Below are positions 16,588 to 24,403 of a DNA stretch of 64,000 nucleotides, in pieces. A model generated the notes under the pieces. It ran no database searches and had not been told where the DNA came from. It was given only the letters and a program-made list of their open reading frames with translations. The position numbers and the translations under genes are program-made. This DNA comes from Mycobacterium sp. 3519A (GTDB taxonomy: Bacteria > Actinomycetota > Actinomycetes > Mycobacteriales > Mycobacteriaceae): positions 282,778 through 346,777 of the forward strand of contig NZ_OESG01000011.1 in the NCBI RefSeq assembly GCF_900240945.1, read 5' to 3'. Numbering within the stretch: the stretch's first letter is position 1; the number at the start of each line of letters is the position of its first letter.

Positions 16588-18354
16588 TCAAGCGATGCCG
16601 TAATCGCGCATCTTGCGATAGATCGTCGCCCGAGACATCCCCAAGGCTATCGCCGCCTGCAGCTTGTTATTGGCGTTCTCCGCCAGGCTGCGGACGATGG
16701 CGTCTCGTTCGAGCGCCTCCATCTGGGTGAGTATCCGCTTGGTGAGCGATCGGCACTCGGGCGGTAGCTTGTCGGCACCGATAACGCCCGTACGTTGTAG
16801 CGCAACGGTTTCCGCGAGAACCCTCCGCAGTTGCGCGACGTTACCCGGCCACGGCAGCTTACTGAGCTGACGCATCGCAGCCGCGTCGAGGCGCACAGCA
16901 GCGCCGGAGGTCAGGTCGCGCAACAGGAACGGCACCAGTACCTCGATGTCTTCGATCCGGTGCCGCAGCGCAGGCACTGTCACGGTCTGGGTGAACGATG
17001 GCAGCAGCACTTCGATCGTCGGCGCTGGCGTCGACGGGCTCATCGTCGCGGCGATCCAGCCGTGACTTGCCCGCGATTGCAGCACCGGAACGACTGCTGC
17101 CAGCGTTCCCTGGTCGATACAGTCCACGTCGGCGATCACCAGGGCAAAGTCGTCACCGTCGGTTTGGGTCACCATCTCTGCGACGAAAAGTGCTGGGGTC
17201 GAGAGGTTTTCAGCCCGCACCACCCGCACCGTCTTCCCCGGGTGTACGTACTGGGCGACCGCCTGTGCCAGCTTGGCTCTTCCGGATCCCTTCTCACCTT
17301 CGACCAGTATCCATTCGTGGTCTCGGCAACATCGCTCGACCTGTGCACAACTGCGCCGCCATGAACTGCTCCGCCCGACCAGGCCCGGAATGTGCGGGGT
17401 GACCGATTGCCGAGTCATGACATGACGGGCGGTGACTTCCGGCGACAGTCGCACGTGGAAAACGACATTCGTCCTGCCGCCGCGGAGTTCGGCATGATCG
17501 ACGACCGAGATGTCGGCGGTCGTTCCGCTCGGCAACACCGTCGGCGGATGCCGCGTGGCGGTGGTGTGAAGAAGATCCGAGGCATGTTCGAGCAGAGCGA
17601 TTTGATCATTGGTGTCGAGTTTTTGACGCAGATAGCGGTTCATCAGCAACACATCACCGCCGATTGCCAGCACACCGAGCGGGAAGCGGCGTGCGTGGTG
17701 CTGATAGACCTCCAGCAGCGCGATCTCGCTTGCGTGGCCCAACTCTCGCATCCGGTCTTCGATCTGGCTGCCCAGGCTCTTGGCCAACGGCAACAACACC
17801 GGATTCGACTGGCTGGCCCAACAGGTGAGATCTACGACGCCGATGAGTCGCTGAGTTATCGGGTCACGGATCGGTGCTCCCGCGCAGGCGAGCTCACCCA
17901 GCGGTTCGACGAAATGCTCACCGCCGCGAATGAACACGGCCCGCCCGGTCTCGAGCGCCGTGCCGATGCCGTTGGTGCCGGCAAACTCCTCGGAGTAGCT
18001 GTAGCCGGGGGCGAGGCTCACCGAATCCAGCGTGTTCATCAAGCCCGGTTCCGAGGCCGAGCGTTCGATCACCACACCGTCGGCCGACGTGAGGATGACC
18101 GTCATCTCCTCGGTCGTCACGTCCTGCGTGGCCTCCAGCAGCACAGGCGCCGCGGCATGAGCTAATCGTGAGTCGGTATTCGGTTGCCGAACATAGGGCA
18201 AATCGAGCCGGTCGGGATGAACCCGCATGGCCTGGGATCGACGCCAGGAGTCCAGCACGTTTGCGGGCAGTGCCGTCGCCGCCAGGGCCCCCTCGGACAA
18301 GAAAAGTTCCCGAATCCGGCGGACGTCGGTGTCGATGTCAGCCTGCAAGCTCAT
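16588..18354 (-). CDS. AcoR-type regulator: GAF, degenerate AAA, Fis HTH; copy 1
   Basis: A 588-aa regulator built like a sigma-54 activator. The N-terminal half has an AcoR-type GAF sensor (EFAGTNGIGTALETGRAV, ACAGAPIRDP), the central part an AAA-like domain and the end a Fis-type HTH (LQAAIALGMSRATIYRKMRD). The Walker A reads GEKGSGRAKLA near residue 352, with Arg for the Lys, the Walker B region is FALVIADVD, and I see no GAFTGA loop. It is therefore unlikely to work through sigma-54, and mycobacteria are not known to have RpoN. An ATG 12 nt upstream is an alternative start. A perfect GTCTCA-N3-TGAGAC repeat lies 55 nt upstream, so autoregulation is plausible. Confidence 0.88.
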   Translation of the reverse strand: MSLQADIDTDVRRIRELFLSEGALAATALPANVLDSWRRSQAMRVHPDRLDLPYVRQPNTDSRLAHAAAPVLLEATQDVTTEEMTVILTSADGVVIERSASEPGLMNTLDSVSLAPGYSYSEEFAGTNGIGTALETGRAVFIRGGEHFVEPLGELACAGAPIRDPITQRLIGVVDLTCWASQSNPVLLPLAKSLGSQIEDRMRELGHASEIALLEVYQHHARRFPLGVLAIGGDVLLMNRYLRQKLDTNDQIALLEHASDLLHTTATRHPPTVLPSGTTADISVVDHAELRGGRTNVVFHVRLSPEVTARHVMTRQSVTPHIPGLVGRSSSWRRSCAQVERCCRDHEWILVEGEKGSGRAKLAQAVAQYVHPGKTVRVVRAENLSTPALFVAEMVTQTDGDDFALVIADVDCIDQGTLAAVVPVLQSRASHGWIAATMSPSTPAPTIEVLLPSFTQTVTVPALRHRIEDIEVLVPFLLRDLTSGAAVRLDAAAMRQLSKLPWPGNVAQLRRVLAETVALQRTGVIGADKLPPECRSLTKRILTQMEALERDAIVRSLAENANNKLQAAIALGMSRATIYRKMRDYGIA

Positions 18355-18408
18355 CGACCCATGCACCTCGTTTCCGATCGAGCGGTGCAGCCGCTACCTA
18401 ATCGTGGT

Positions 18409-18481
18409 GTCTCAGTTTGAGACCGCTAACCCTCCTCGGATTGAGACGTTCAGCATACGCCCGCGGCGGTGTCATTGATCA
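18409..18481. promoter_or_regulatory. Inverted-repeat operator and shared promoter layout between AcoR-type gene 1 and the 70-aa ORF
   Basis: GTCTCA-GTT-TGAGAC is a perfect inverted repeat at 18409-18423. A second, half-conserved site ends TTGAGACG at 18448, then 14 nt, then GCGGCGGTGTCATTGATCA at 18463-18481. The plus-strand ORF at 18522 begins 41 nt later. The same order and spacing occur before 20884. The repeat is a good candidate binding site for one or both Fis-type regulators. Confidence 0.65.
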
Positions 18482-18521
18482 CGTCAGCTAATACATCGGA
18501 TTCAGCGGAAGGCATGGGACA

Positions 18522-18734
18522 GTGACCATCTATCAGCTGACCGATCGCTTACACGGCCGTACCGTGAGCGTCCCGGCAGATCACGTCGCGACCACGGTGG
18601 CCGCATGGCTGGCCGAGTTGGACGCCTGCAGTCCACTAGTAGAGGTGCTCAGCCGAGCGGTCCGCGATCGCGACTGGCCCGCAATACACGGCATAGCCGA
18701 CTATCTCTCGGTGGAGATTCAGGAATCAGCATGA
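18522..18734 (+). CDS. 70-aa hypothetical protein downstream of the shared promoter
   Basis: A small protein starting with GTG (MTIYQLTDRLHGRT) with no recognised domain and no signal peptide. It sits behind the same promoter layout as the two MalT-like genes, at a similar distance, which supports it being expressed. Its TGA overlaps an ATG (ATGA) that opens a further 26-aa frame. It is divergent from AcoR-type copy 1 and converges with copy 2. Function unknown; a small effector or co-regulator of the neighbouring regulators is only a guess. Confidence 0.55.
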   Translation: MTIYQLTDRLHGRTVSVPADHVATTVAAWLAELDACSPLVEVLSRAVRDRDWPAIHGIADYLSVEIQESA

Positions 18735-18811
18735 CGTCTGGGCTGTCAGATGGTCAATCCGGTTGTGTGGTAACCGAACTCGGCAACGATGTCTGTTACG
18801 TGATGCCGTAG
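18731..18811 (+). CDS. 26-aa peptide coupled to the 70-aa ORF (doubtful)
   Basis: An ATG at 18731 overlaps the stop of the 70-aa ORF and opens a 26-codon frame beginning MTSGLSDGQSGCVV, with two cysteines, ending inside the 3' end of the opposite-strand regulator. Only the ATGA coupling supports it, so it may not be a gene. Confidence 0.25.
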   Translation: MTSGLSDGQSGCVVTELGNDVCYVMP

Positions 18812-20580
18812 TCGTTCATCTTGCGGTAGATGGTGGCCCGCGACATTCCGAGGGCGTGTGCCGCCTGCAGCTTGTTGCCGCCGTTGTCCTGCAGGCTGCG
18901 GACAATCGCGTCTCGCTCCAGGGCTTCCATCGGTGTCAGCTTGCGCCGGGTAACGGAGCGGCACTCCGGCGGCAATTTGTCGGCGCTGATGATGCCCGAA
19001 CGTTGGCGGGCAACGGTTTCGGTCAGAACCTGTCGCAGCTGCGAGATGTTGCCCGGCCACGGAAGCCTGCTGAGTTGGCGCATCGCATCGGGCGCCAGTC
19101 GCACATCCGCACCGCCGGTGATATCCGCCAGCAGCGGTGGCACGAGTTGTGGGAGGTCGTCAATCCTGTGTCGCAGCGCCGGCAGCGTCACGGTATGGGA
19201 AAACAGCGGCAGCAGTTTCTTCATCGGTGCCGAGGAAGAGGCGCCACTGCTGGTCGCGGCGATCCATCCCCTTCCGGTGCGAGCGGCCAGCATCGAGGTG
19301 ATCGCTTCGAGTGTGTCCTTTTCGATGTCGTCTACATTGGCCAGCACGAGCGCGAAATCGTCGTCGCCGGACTCGGCCGCGATCTCGGCGACAAGATGTG
19401 CACTGCTCGGGACGGTTTCGGCGCGTATCACGCGAACGGAGCGGCCGGGTTGCGCATGTTGACCCACCGCCTGCGCCAACCGTGCTCGGCCAGAACCTTT
19501 CTCGCCCACGACCATCACCCAGTTTCGGTCGCGGCAGCATTGCTGCACCTGCTGGCAGCAGCGCAGCCAGGCGCTGTTGCGACCTGCCAGCCCAGGGATG
19601 GAGCTGTGCGCCGAGTGATCGATGTGGTCAGGTCGTGAGCTGGTCGCCTCGGAAAGGTCAACCCGGTATACGACGTTGGTGCGGTTGCGGCGCAGCGTCG
19701 ACCGTTCGGCGGCAGTGATTTTGGCGATGCGTCCGCTCGGGAGCACCGCCAGCGCAGTGCCCGAAAGCGTGGAGGTGAGCAGATCCGAGGCGTGTCCGAG
19801 TAGCGCGGTCTGGTCATCGCCCCCGAGGGCCCCACGCAGATACGGGTTCATCAACACCGCGTCGCCGCCGATGGCAAGGACGCCGCTGGAAGACCGTTGT
19901 GCCAGACGCGAATATGCCGCTAGGAGCGCCGTCTCGCCCTCATGGGCCACCGCCCGCATGCGATCCTCGATGTGGCGACTGACACTGGTAGCCAGCGCGA
20001 ACAACAGTGGGTCGGACTCGTCGGCCAGGCAACTCAGGTTGACGGCGCCGATTACGTTGCGCGTTATCGGATCACGAATCGGCGACCCTGCGCATGCGAA
20101 CCTCGTGAACATCCCTACGTAGTGCTCGCCGCCACGGATGAATGCGGGGCGGCCAGTCTCGAGTGTGGTACCTATCCCGTTGGTGCCTGCCACCTCTTCG
20201 GCCAGGCTGTAGCCCGGTGCGAGGCTGATCGCGTCCAACGCGTTGAGAATGGACACTTGGGCGGCGCTCCGCTGCAGCACCACACCATTGGTCGAGGTGA
20301 GGACGACACTGACAGCGTGCGCGGCCAAATCATCGGTGACGCGCCCCAGTACGGGCGCGGCCGCGCGAACCAACCGGGAACCGCTATCCGGTTCGCGGAC
20401 ATAGGGCAACTCGACCCGGTCGGGGTGAACGCGCAGGACCTGGGACCGACGCCAGGAGTCCAGGACGCTGGGCTGCAGAATGTCGTGATCGATGGAGCGC
20501 ACCGCGTCGACTGACCCGACGGTCAGGAACCTTTCCCTGGCCCGCTCGACTTCGCTGATTCGGCCCGCCTGCGCCTTCAT
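18796..20580 (-). CDS. AcoR-type regulator: GAF, degenerate AAA, Fis HTH; copy 2
   Basis: A 594-aa paralog of the regulator at 16588-18354. It has the AcoR-type GAF region (EVAGTNGIGTTLETGRPAF, ACAGSPIRDP), a central AAA-like domain with GEKGSGRARLA near residue 358 (Arg instead of the Walker A Lys) and FALVLANVD, and a Fis HTH (LQAAHALGMSRATIYRKMND). GAFTGA is absent here too. The ATG at 20580 begins MKAQAGRISEVERA with GAGG about 12 nt upstream; 23 further open codons upstream look non-coding. It is divergent from MalT-like gene 2 across a 303-bp region holding the GTCTCA-N3-TGAGAC repeat. Confidence 0.88.
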   Translation of the reverse strand: MKAQAGRISEVERARERFLTVGSVDAVRSIDHDILQPSVLDSWRRSQVLRVHPDRVELPYVREPDSGSRLVRAAAPVLGRVTDDLAAHAVSVVLTSTNGVVLQRSAAQVSILNALDAISLAPGYSLAEEVAGTNGIGTTLETGRPAFIRGGEHYVGMFTRFACAGSPIRDPITRNVIGAVNLSCLADESDPLLFALATSVSRHIEDRMRAVAHEGETALLAAYSRLAQRSSSGVLAIGGDAVLMNPYLRGALGGDDQTALLGHASDLLTSTLSGTALAVLPSGRIAKITAAERSTLRRNRTNVVYRVDLSEATSSRPDHIDHSAHSSIPGLAGRNSAWLRCCQQVQQCCRDRNWVMVVGEKGSGRARLAQAVGQHAQPGRSVRVIRAETVPSSAHLVAEIAAESGDDDFALVLANVDDIEKDTLEAITSMLAARTGRGWIAATSSGASSSAPMKKLLPLFSHTVTLPALRHRIDDLPQLVPPLLADITGGADVRLAPDAMRQLSRLPWPGNISQLRQVLTETVARQRSGIISADKLPPECRSVTRRKLTPMEALERDAIVRSLQDNGGNKLQAAHALGMSRATIYRKMNDYGIT

Positions 20581-20770
20581 CCTCCATCTACCTCGGCCCG
20601 GCTCGCTATCGGTTAGCCGAGACAGGCATCGACATCTCCAGAGCCACACTCACTGTACGCGCGCGGCACTGGCCTGCTGAAACCCTTTTGGGGGCCGCGG
20701 CGGTTGACGCAAGCGACAATTCGCCGAGCCGGCGACTCTATGCAGACAAACCGACGAAGGCCCTGCCGGC

Positions 20771-20838
20771 GTCTCACTTTGAGACGCGCACTCACTTCAT
20801 GTTGAGACGCTCGAGGCTCGCGCGCGGCGCTGTGATCA
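20771..20838. promoter_or_regulatory. Inverted-repeat operator and shared promoter layout between AcoR-type gene 2 and MalT-like gene 2
   Basis: GTCTCA-CTT-TGAGAC is perfect at 20771-20785. A second site, ACTTCA-N3-TGAGACG, follows at 20794-20809, then 14 nt, then GCGGCGCTGTGATCA at 20824-20838. The MalT-like ATG lies 46 nt further on, behind AAAAGGAGAACCGCG. The rest of the 303-bp interval 20581-20883 shows no gene. The element could serve both divergent genes. Confidence 0.65.
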
Positions 20839-20883
20839 GTCGTAGGTAGCCAACGCCTTCGACAGCAGAAAAGGAGAACCGCG

Positions 20884-23265
20884 ATGAGCGGCCACAGTGT
20901 CAGCGCGGATTACGAGAAAATCGTCAGGCCATGCCGAAGGTCTGAGCGCGGGCCCGCGGCCACGGTGATCCTGGCGAACGGATCCGACCCACACGAGTCT
21001 GGCAGGACGGCACGAGGCCCTGACGAGCTCGGCGCTGCACGTGCGGTTCAGCTAGGCACCAAGCTGCACGTCCCGGCCACCGAGGCTCGACTGGTTCGCC
21101 GGGCCGCCCTACTGGAGGCCTTGTCGGCCGCGCGCGGCCGCAAGTTGACGTTGCTGAGCGCGCCCGCGGGCTGGGGCAAGACGACGTTGTTGGCGCAGTG
21201 GGCCCTCGGTGCGGGCGACGGCCGACCATTCGGCTGGTTGTCGCTTGATGCCTCCGATAACGACCCGGTGTGGTTTTGGATGTATGTGGTTGCGGCTTTG
21301 CAGAAAGCCGGTGTCGGGGTGGGCGCGCACGCAGTCCAACTCTTGGCGATGGGTGCCGATCCGGTGCAGGTGGTGTTGCCTACGCTGCTGAATGATCTGG
21401 ACACCATCGCCAGCCCGACGGTGCTGATTCTCGATGACTACCACCTGGTGGTGAATCGGGCGATTCATGAGCAGCTGGCTTTTGTCATCAGTCGGATGCC
21501 GGTGAATCTCCATCTCGTGTTGGCCACCCGGTCGGATCCGATGCTGTCGTTGGCTCGGTTGAGGGCGTGTGGTGATCTCGTCGAGATGCGAAGCCAGGAT
21601 TTGCGTTTCGGGGTTGAGGAGGCAGGCCAGCTGCTGAACGATGTTCTCGGGCTGGGGTTGGTCGATGACGATGTTCAGTTGTTGCACCGACGCACCGAGG
21701 GGTGGGCCGCAGGCCTGTACCTCGCCGGCTTTTCGCTTGCCGGGCGCACCGATGCCGCCGCGTTCATCAGGACATTCGCAGGTGACAACCGCCATATCGT
21801 CGACTACCTGATGGCCGAAGTGCTCGAGGGTCAGCCACCGCATCTGCGTCGATTCTTGCTACGCACTTCGGTGTTGGGTCGACTCAGCGGTCCGCTCTGC
21901 GACGCGGTGCTGCAAACCTCCGGTTCGGCGTCGGTGCTGGCGACAATTGAGCGCGAGAACCTGTTCGTGGTGCCACTGGATATGTCGCGTCGCTGGTATC
22001 GGTATCACCATCTGTTCGGGGAATTGCTGCGCGCCGAGTTGCGGCGCAGCGAATCCGATCTCATCGCCGATCTGCACCAGCGCGCCGCTGCCTGGTTCGA
22101 AGCTGAGGGCCTCATCGATGAGGCGGTGCGTCACCTGGTCGCTGCCGGTGACGTCGCGGGGAGCGCTGATCTGATCGCCGCGGACTGGGCCAACGAATTC
22201 AACTCCGGGGGGCTGTCCACCGTCTCCGGCTGGCTTGACTCGATTCCCGAGGAGACCGTCCGAAAGGACGCGCGGCTCAGCGCAGCCCGGGCCTGGATCG
22301 CGTTGAACGTGGGCAGGTTCGATGACGCCCGCTGCTGGATCCAGGTCGTGGCAGCCGGGTGCGCGGCCGACACCGTCGACGACGGCAGCATCGGCGCGCA
22401 ACTGGTCGCCTTGCGCGAGGTATACGCGTTCAAGACAGGCGACGTATCCGCCGCACTGCAGGCGGCGCGTCGGGCCATTGCGCTCGACTTCGCCGACGCA
22501 CAGCAAGCCCGGTCGGCGGCGTGCACCATCTACGGATCGGCGCTGTACTTCTCTGGCAGCATCGACCAGGCCGAAGCCACCTTCCGCGATGCCGCGCAGT
22601 TGGCCGAGAAGATCGGCGATCGGCGCCGCCGCATCTATTCGATGGCGTATCTGGCGCTCATCGCTGCCGAATCTGGTCAGCTTGCAGACGCCGAGCACCA
22701 GATTCGCCGAACAAGTGGCGTCGGTACATATCTGGCGGGCGGCGAGCACTTCGTCAACGCGATCGTGTCGTTAGCGGCCGCCATCCTCCTCGATGGTCGT
22801 GGCCACAGCGCCGCTGCCGCGGACGCGGCTGAGCTGGCTGTCGGGTTGGCCCGCAAGGGGGCGGGAATCCTGGAACTCGCAAAGGCACTGGCGGTCAGAG
22901 CCGACATCGCCGCGGACCTTGGCGATCACCGGACCGCGACCGCAAGCCGACGCGAGGCCAGCACACTGCTTCGAAATTGTGCGGACGCCGCTATCGCGCA
23001 AACGGTGCTCGCGTCGCGTCGGCGCAGCAAGTGCGTCGCGGTAGGCCCCCGCAGCCAGGGTGGCCCGGTCGTCGAAGAGCTCACCGTCAAGGAACAGCAG
23101 ATCCTTCGGCTGATGGCCACCCGGCTGTCGCGCCGCGAGATCGGCGAGCGGTTGTACGTCTCACTGAACACGGTGAAGAGCCACCAGCGCGCCCTGTATC
23201 GCAAACTGGGCGTGGACAACCGCGCTGCGGCGGTCGAGCGCGCACGCGGCCTTGGCCTGCTCTAA
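20884..23265 (+). CDS. MalT-like LuxR-family transcriptional regulator, copy 2
   Basis: A 793-aa paralog of the gene at 14199-16571. Walker A SAPAGWGKT is at about residues 92-100, followed by LDDYHLVVN, RTEGWAAGLYLAGF, the winged-helix RWYRYHHLFGELLRAEL, helical repeats and a C-terminal LuxR HTH (LTVKEQQILRLMATRLSRRE). The N-terminal 50 residues are the least similar part. The redox operon from 23429 lies on the same strand but 163 bp away behind its own palindromic element, so separate control is likely. It is possible, but unproven, that this regulator or its neighbour controls that operon. Confidence 0.9.
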   Translation: MSGHSVSADYEKIVRPCRRSERGPAATVILANGSDPHESGRTARGPDELGAARAVQLGTKLHVPATEARLVRRAALLEALSAARGRKLTLLSAPAGWGKTTLLAQWALGAGDGRPFGWLSLDASDNDPVWFWMYVVAALQKAGVGVGAHAVQLLAMGADPVQVVLPTLLNDLDTIASPTVLILDDYHLVVNRAIHEQLAFVISRMPVNLHLVLATRSDPMLSLARLRACGDLVEMRSQDLRFGVEEAGQLLNDVLGLGLVDDDVQLLHRRTEGWAAGLYLAGFSLAGRTDAAAFIRTFAGDNRHIVDYLMAEVLEGQPPHLRRFLLRTSVLGRLSGPLCDAVLQTSGSASVLATIERENLFVVPLDMSRRWYRYHHLFGELLRAELRRSESDLIADLHQRAAAWFEAEGLIDEAVRHLVAAGDVAGSADLIAADWANEFNSGGLSTVSGWLDSIPEETVRKDARLSAARAWIALNVGRFDDARCWIQVVAAGCAADTVDDGSIGAQLVALREVYAFKTGDVSAALQAARRAIALDFADAQQARSAACTIYGSALYFSGSIDQAEATFRDAAQLAEKIGDRRRRIYSMAYLALIAAESGQLADAEHQIRRTSGVGTYLAGGEHFVNAIVSLAAAILLDGRGHSAAAADAAELAVGLARKGAGILELAKALAVRADIAADLGDHRTATASRREASTLLRNCADAAIAQTVLASRRRSKCVAVGPRSQGGPVVEELTVKEQQILRLMATRLSRREIGERLYVSLNTVKSHQRALYRKLGVDNRAAAVERARGLGLL

Positions 23266-23303
23266 GTCGTCAGCCCACATCGATCAAGCCGATCCATCAG
23301 TAA

Positions 23304-23345
23304 TCACCCGGGTGAACGGGGCGCAGGGTGATGACCAGTCACCCC
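23304..23345. promoter_or_regulatory. Palindromic operator-like element, copy 2
   Basis: TCACCCGGGTGA (23304-23315) is followed 10 nt later by GGGTGA-TGACCAG-TCACCC (23326-23344), two nested inverted repeats. The arrangement matches 5843-5885 closely. It lies 85-125 nt before the thioredoxin-reductase-like gene and probably belongs to its promoter. Confidence 0.6.
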
Positions 23346-23428
23346 AGTCGGCGCAAATCTGATGGAGGCCAGGCCTTCGGACGACGAGGCGATCGGATCG
23401 AAGAGGACTAAAACGATGCATTCATTCG

Positions 23429-24403
23429 ATGCACGACGCACACCGGTTTCGTGACGTCATCATCGTCGGGTCAGGTACCGCCGCCTGCGCCGCGGCGATC
23501 TACGCCGCACGGGCAGGACTTGACACCTTCGTCGTCGAGGGACATCGGCCCGGTGGTGCCCTGATGGCCGCAGGGCGGGTGGACAATTATCCCGGTTTTT
23601 CCACCCCGGTAGGTGGTCCTGACCTCGCCCGCGCCATGCGCGCACAAGCCCACCGATTCGGTGCCGAATTCCACGCCGGTGACGTCGACGGTTTCGATCT
23701 CGAAGGCGAGGTCAAGTCGGTCGCGGTCAACGATGACCTGTTCCACGCCGCGGCGCTCATCCTCGCGATGGGGTCAGTGAATCGGTCACTCGATGTGCCG
23801 GGGGAGCGTGACCTGCGTGGCCGTGGAGTCAGCACCAGCGCGAAGCGAGACGGTGACCAGTTCGCGGGCCGCGACGTCGCCGTAGTCGGAGGCGGCGAGG
23901 CAGCCATGGAAGAAGCCCTGTTTCTCTCGATGCTGGCCCGGCGCGTGACCGTCATCCACCATCGGCCTCGGTTGCGCGCAACGGCCGGCATCCTGTCCCG
24001 GCTGCGCGCCCAGCCCAACGTCGTTGTCCTCCAACGCACCGAAGTGCTCGAAATAAAGGGGCGAGGACATGTCACCGGGATGCGTGTGCGCAGTGCCCGA
24101 ACGGTCTGCGACCTCGACGTCGATGCGGTTTTCGTGGCCGTCGGTCAAACTCCCAACTCCGCTGCACTGTCCGGACTGGTCGACCTCGACGCCCGCGGCT
24201 ATGTGCGAACCCGAGACCAGTGCACCCACACCCATGTCGATGGTGTTTTCGCCGCAGGCGACCTGATCGACCGTCGGTACCGCCAAGGCGTCACCGCCGC
24301 CGCCAGCGGCTGCCGGGCCGCCCTCGACGTGCAGAGCTGGCTCGCTCAGTCACGGTCTGCCCCAACCAATGTCACCGCCAGAAAGGACAACGTCCAAGTA
24401 TGA
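23429..24403 (+). CDS. Thioredoxin-reductase-like flavoprotein lacking the CxxC active site
   Basis: A 324-aa protein with the full fold of low-molecular-weight thioredoxin reductases: FAD-binding VIIVGSGTAACAAAIYAA at the N-terminus, NAD(P)-binding VAVVGGGEAAMEEA near residue 150 and the C-terminal FAD motif GVFAAGDLIDRRYRQGVTAA. At the place of the redox-active CATC the sequence reads TSAKRDG, so both cysteines are replaced (Ser137 and Arg140). It cannot reduce thioredoxin by the usual mechanism; a ferredoxin/flavodoxin-type reductase or another NAD(P)H flavoenzyme is more likely. Its stop overlaps the start of trxA (ATGA). The best ribosome binding site is closer to an out-of-frame ATG at 23416. 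Confidence 0.88.
   Translation: MHDAHRFRDVIIVGSGTAACAAAIYAARAGLDTFVVEGHRPGGALMAAGRVDNYPGFSTPVGGPDLARAMRAQAHRFGAEFHAGDVDGFDLEGEVKSVAVNDDLFHAAALILAMGSVNRSLDVPGERDLRGRGVSTSAKRDGDQFAGRDVAVVGGGEAAMEEALFLSMLARRVTVIHHRPRLRATAGILSRLRAQPNVVVLQRTEVLEIKGRGHVTGMRVRSARTVCDLDVDAVFVAVGQTPNSAALSGLVDLDARGYVRTRDQCTHTHVDGVFAAGDLIDRRYRQGVTAAASGCRAALDVQSWLAQSRSAPTNVTARKDNVQV

Noticed and set aside
8091..23265. Nonribosomal peptide, polyketide or antiphage system controlled by the LAL and MalT-like regulators
   Set aside because: No synthase, tailoring or defence gene was seen in or next to the cluster; only the redox and thiolase genes are close.
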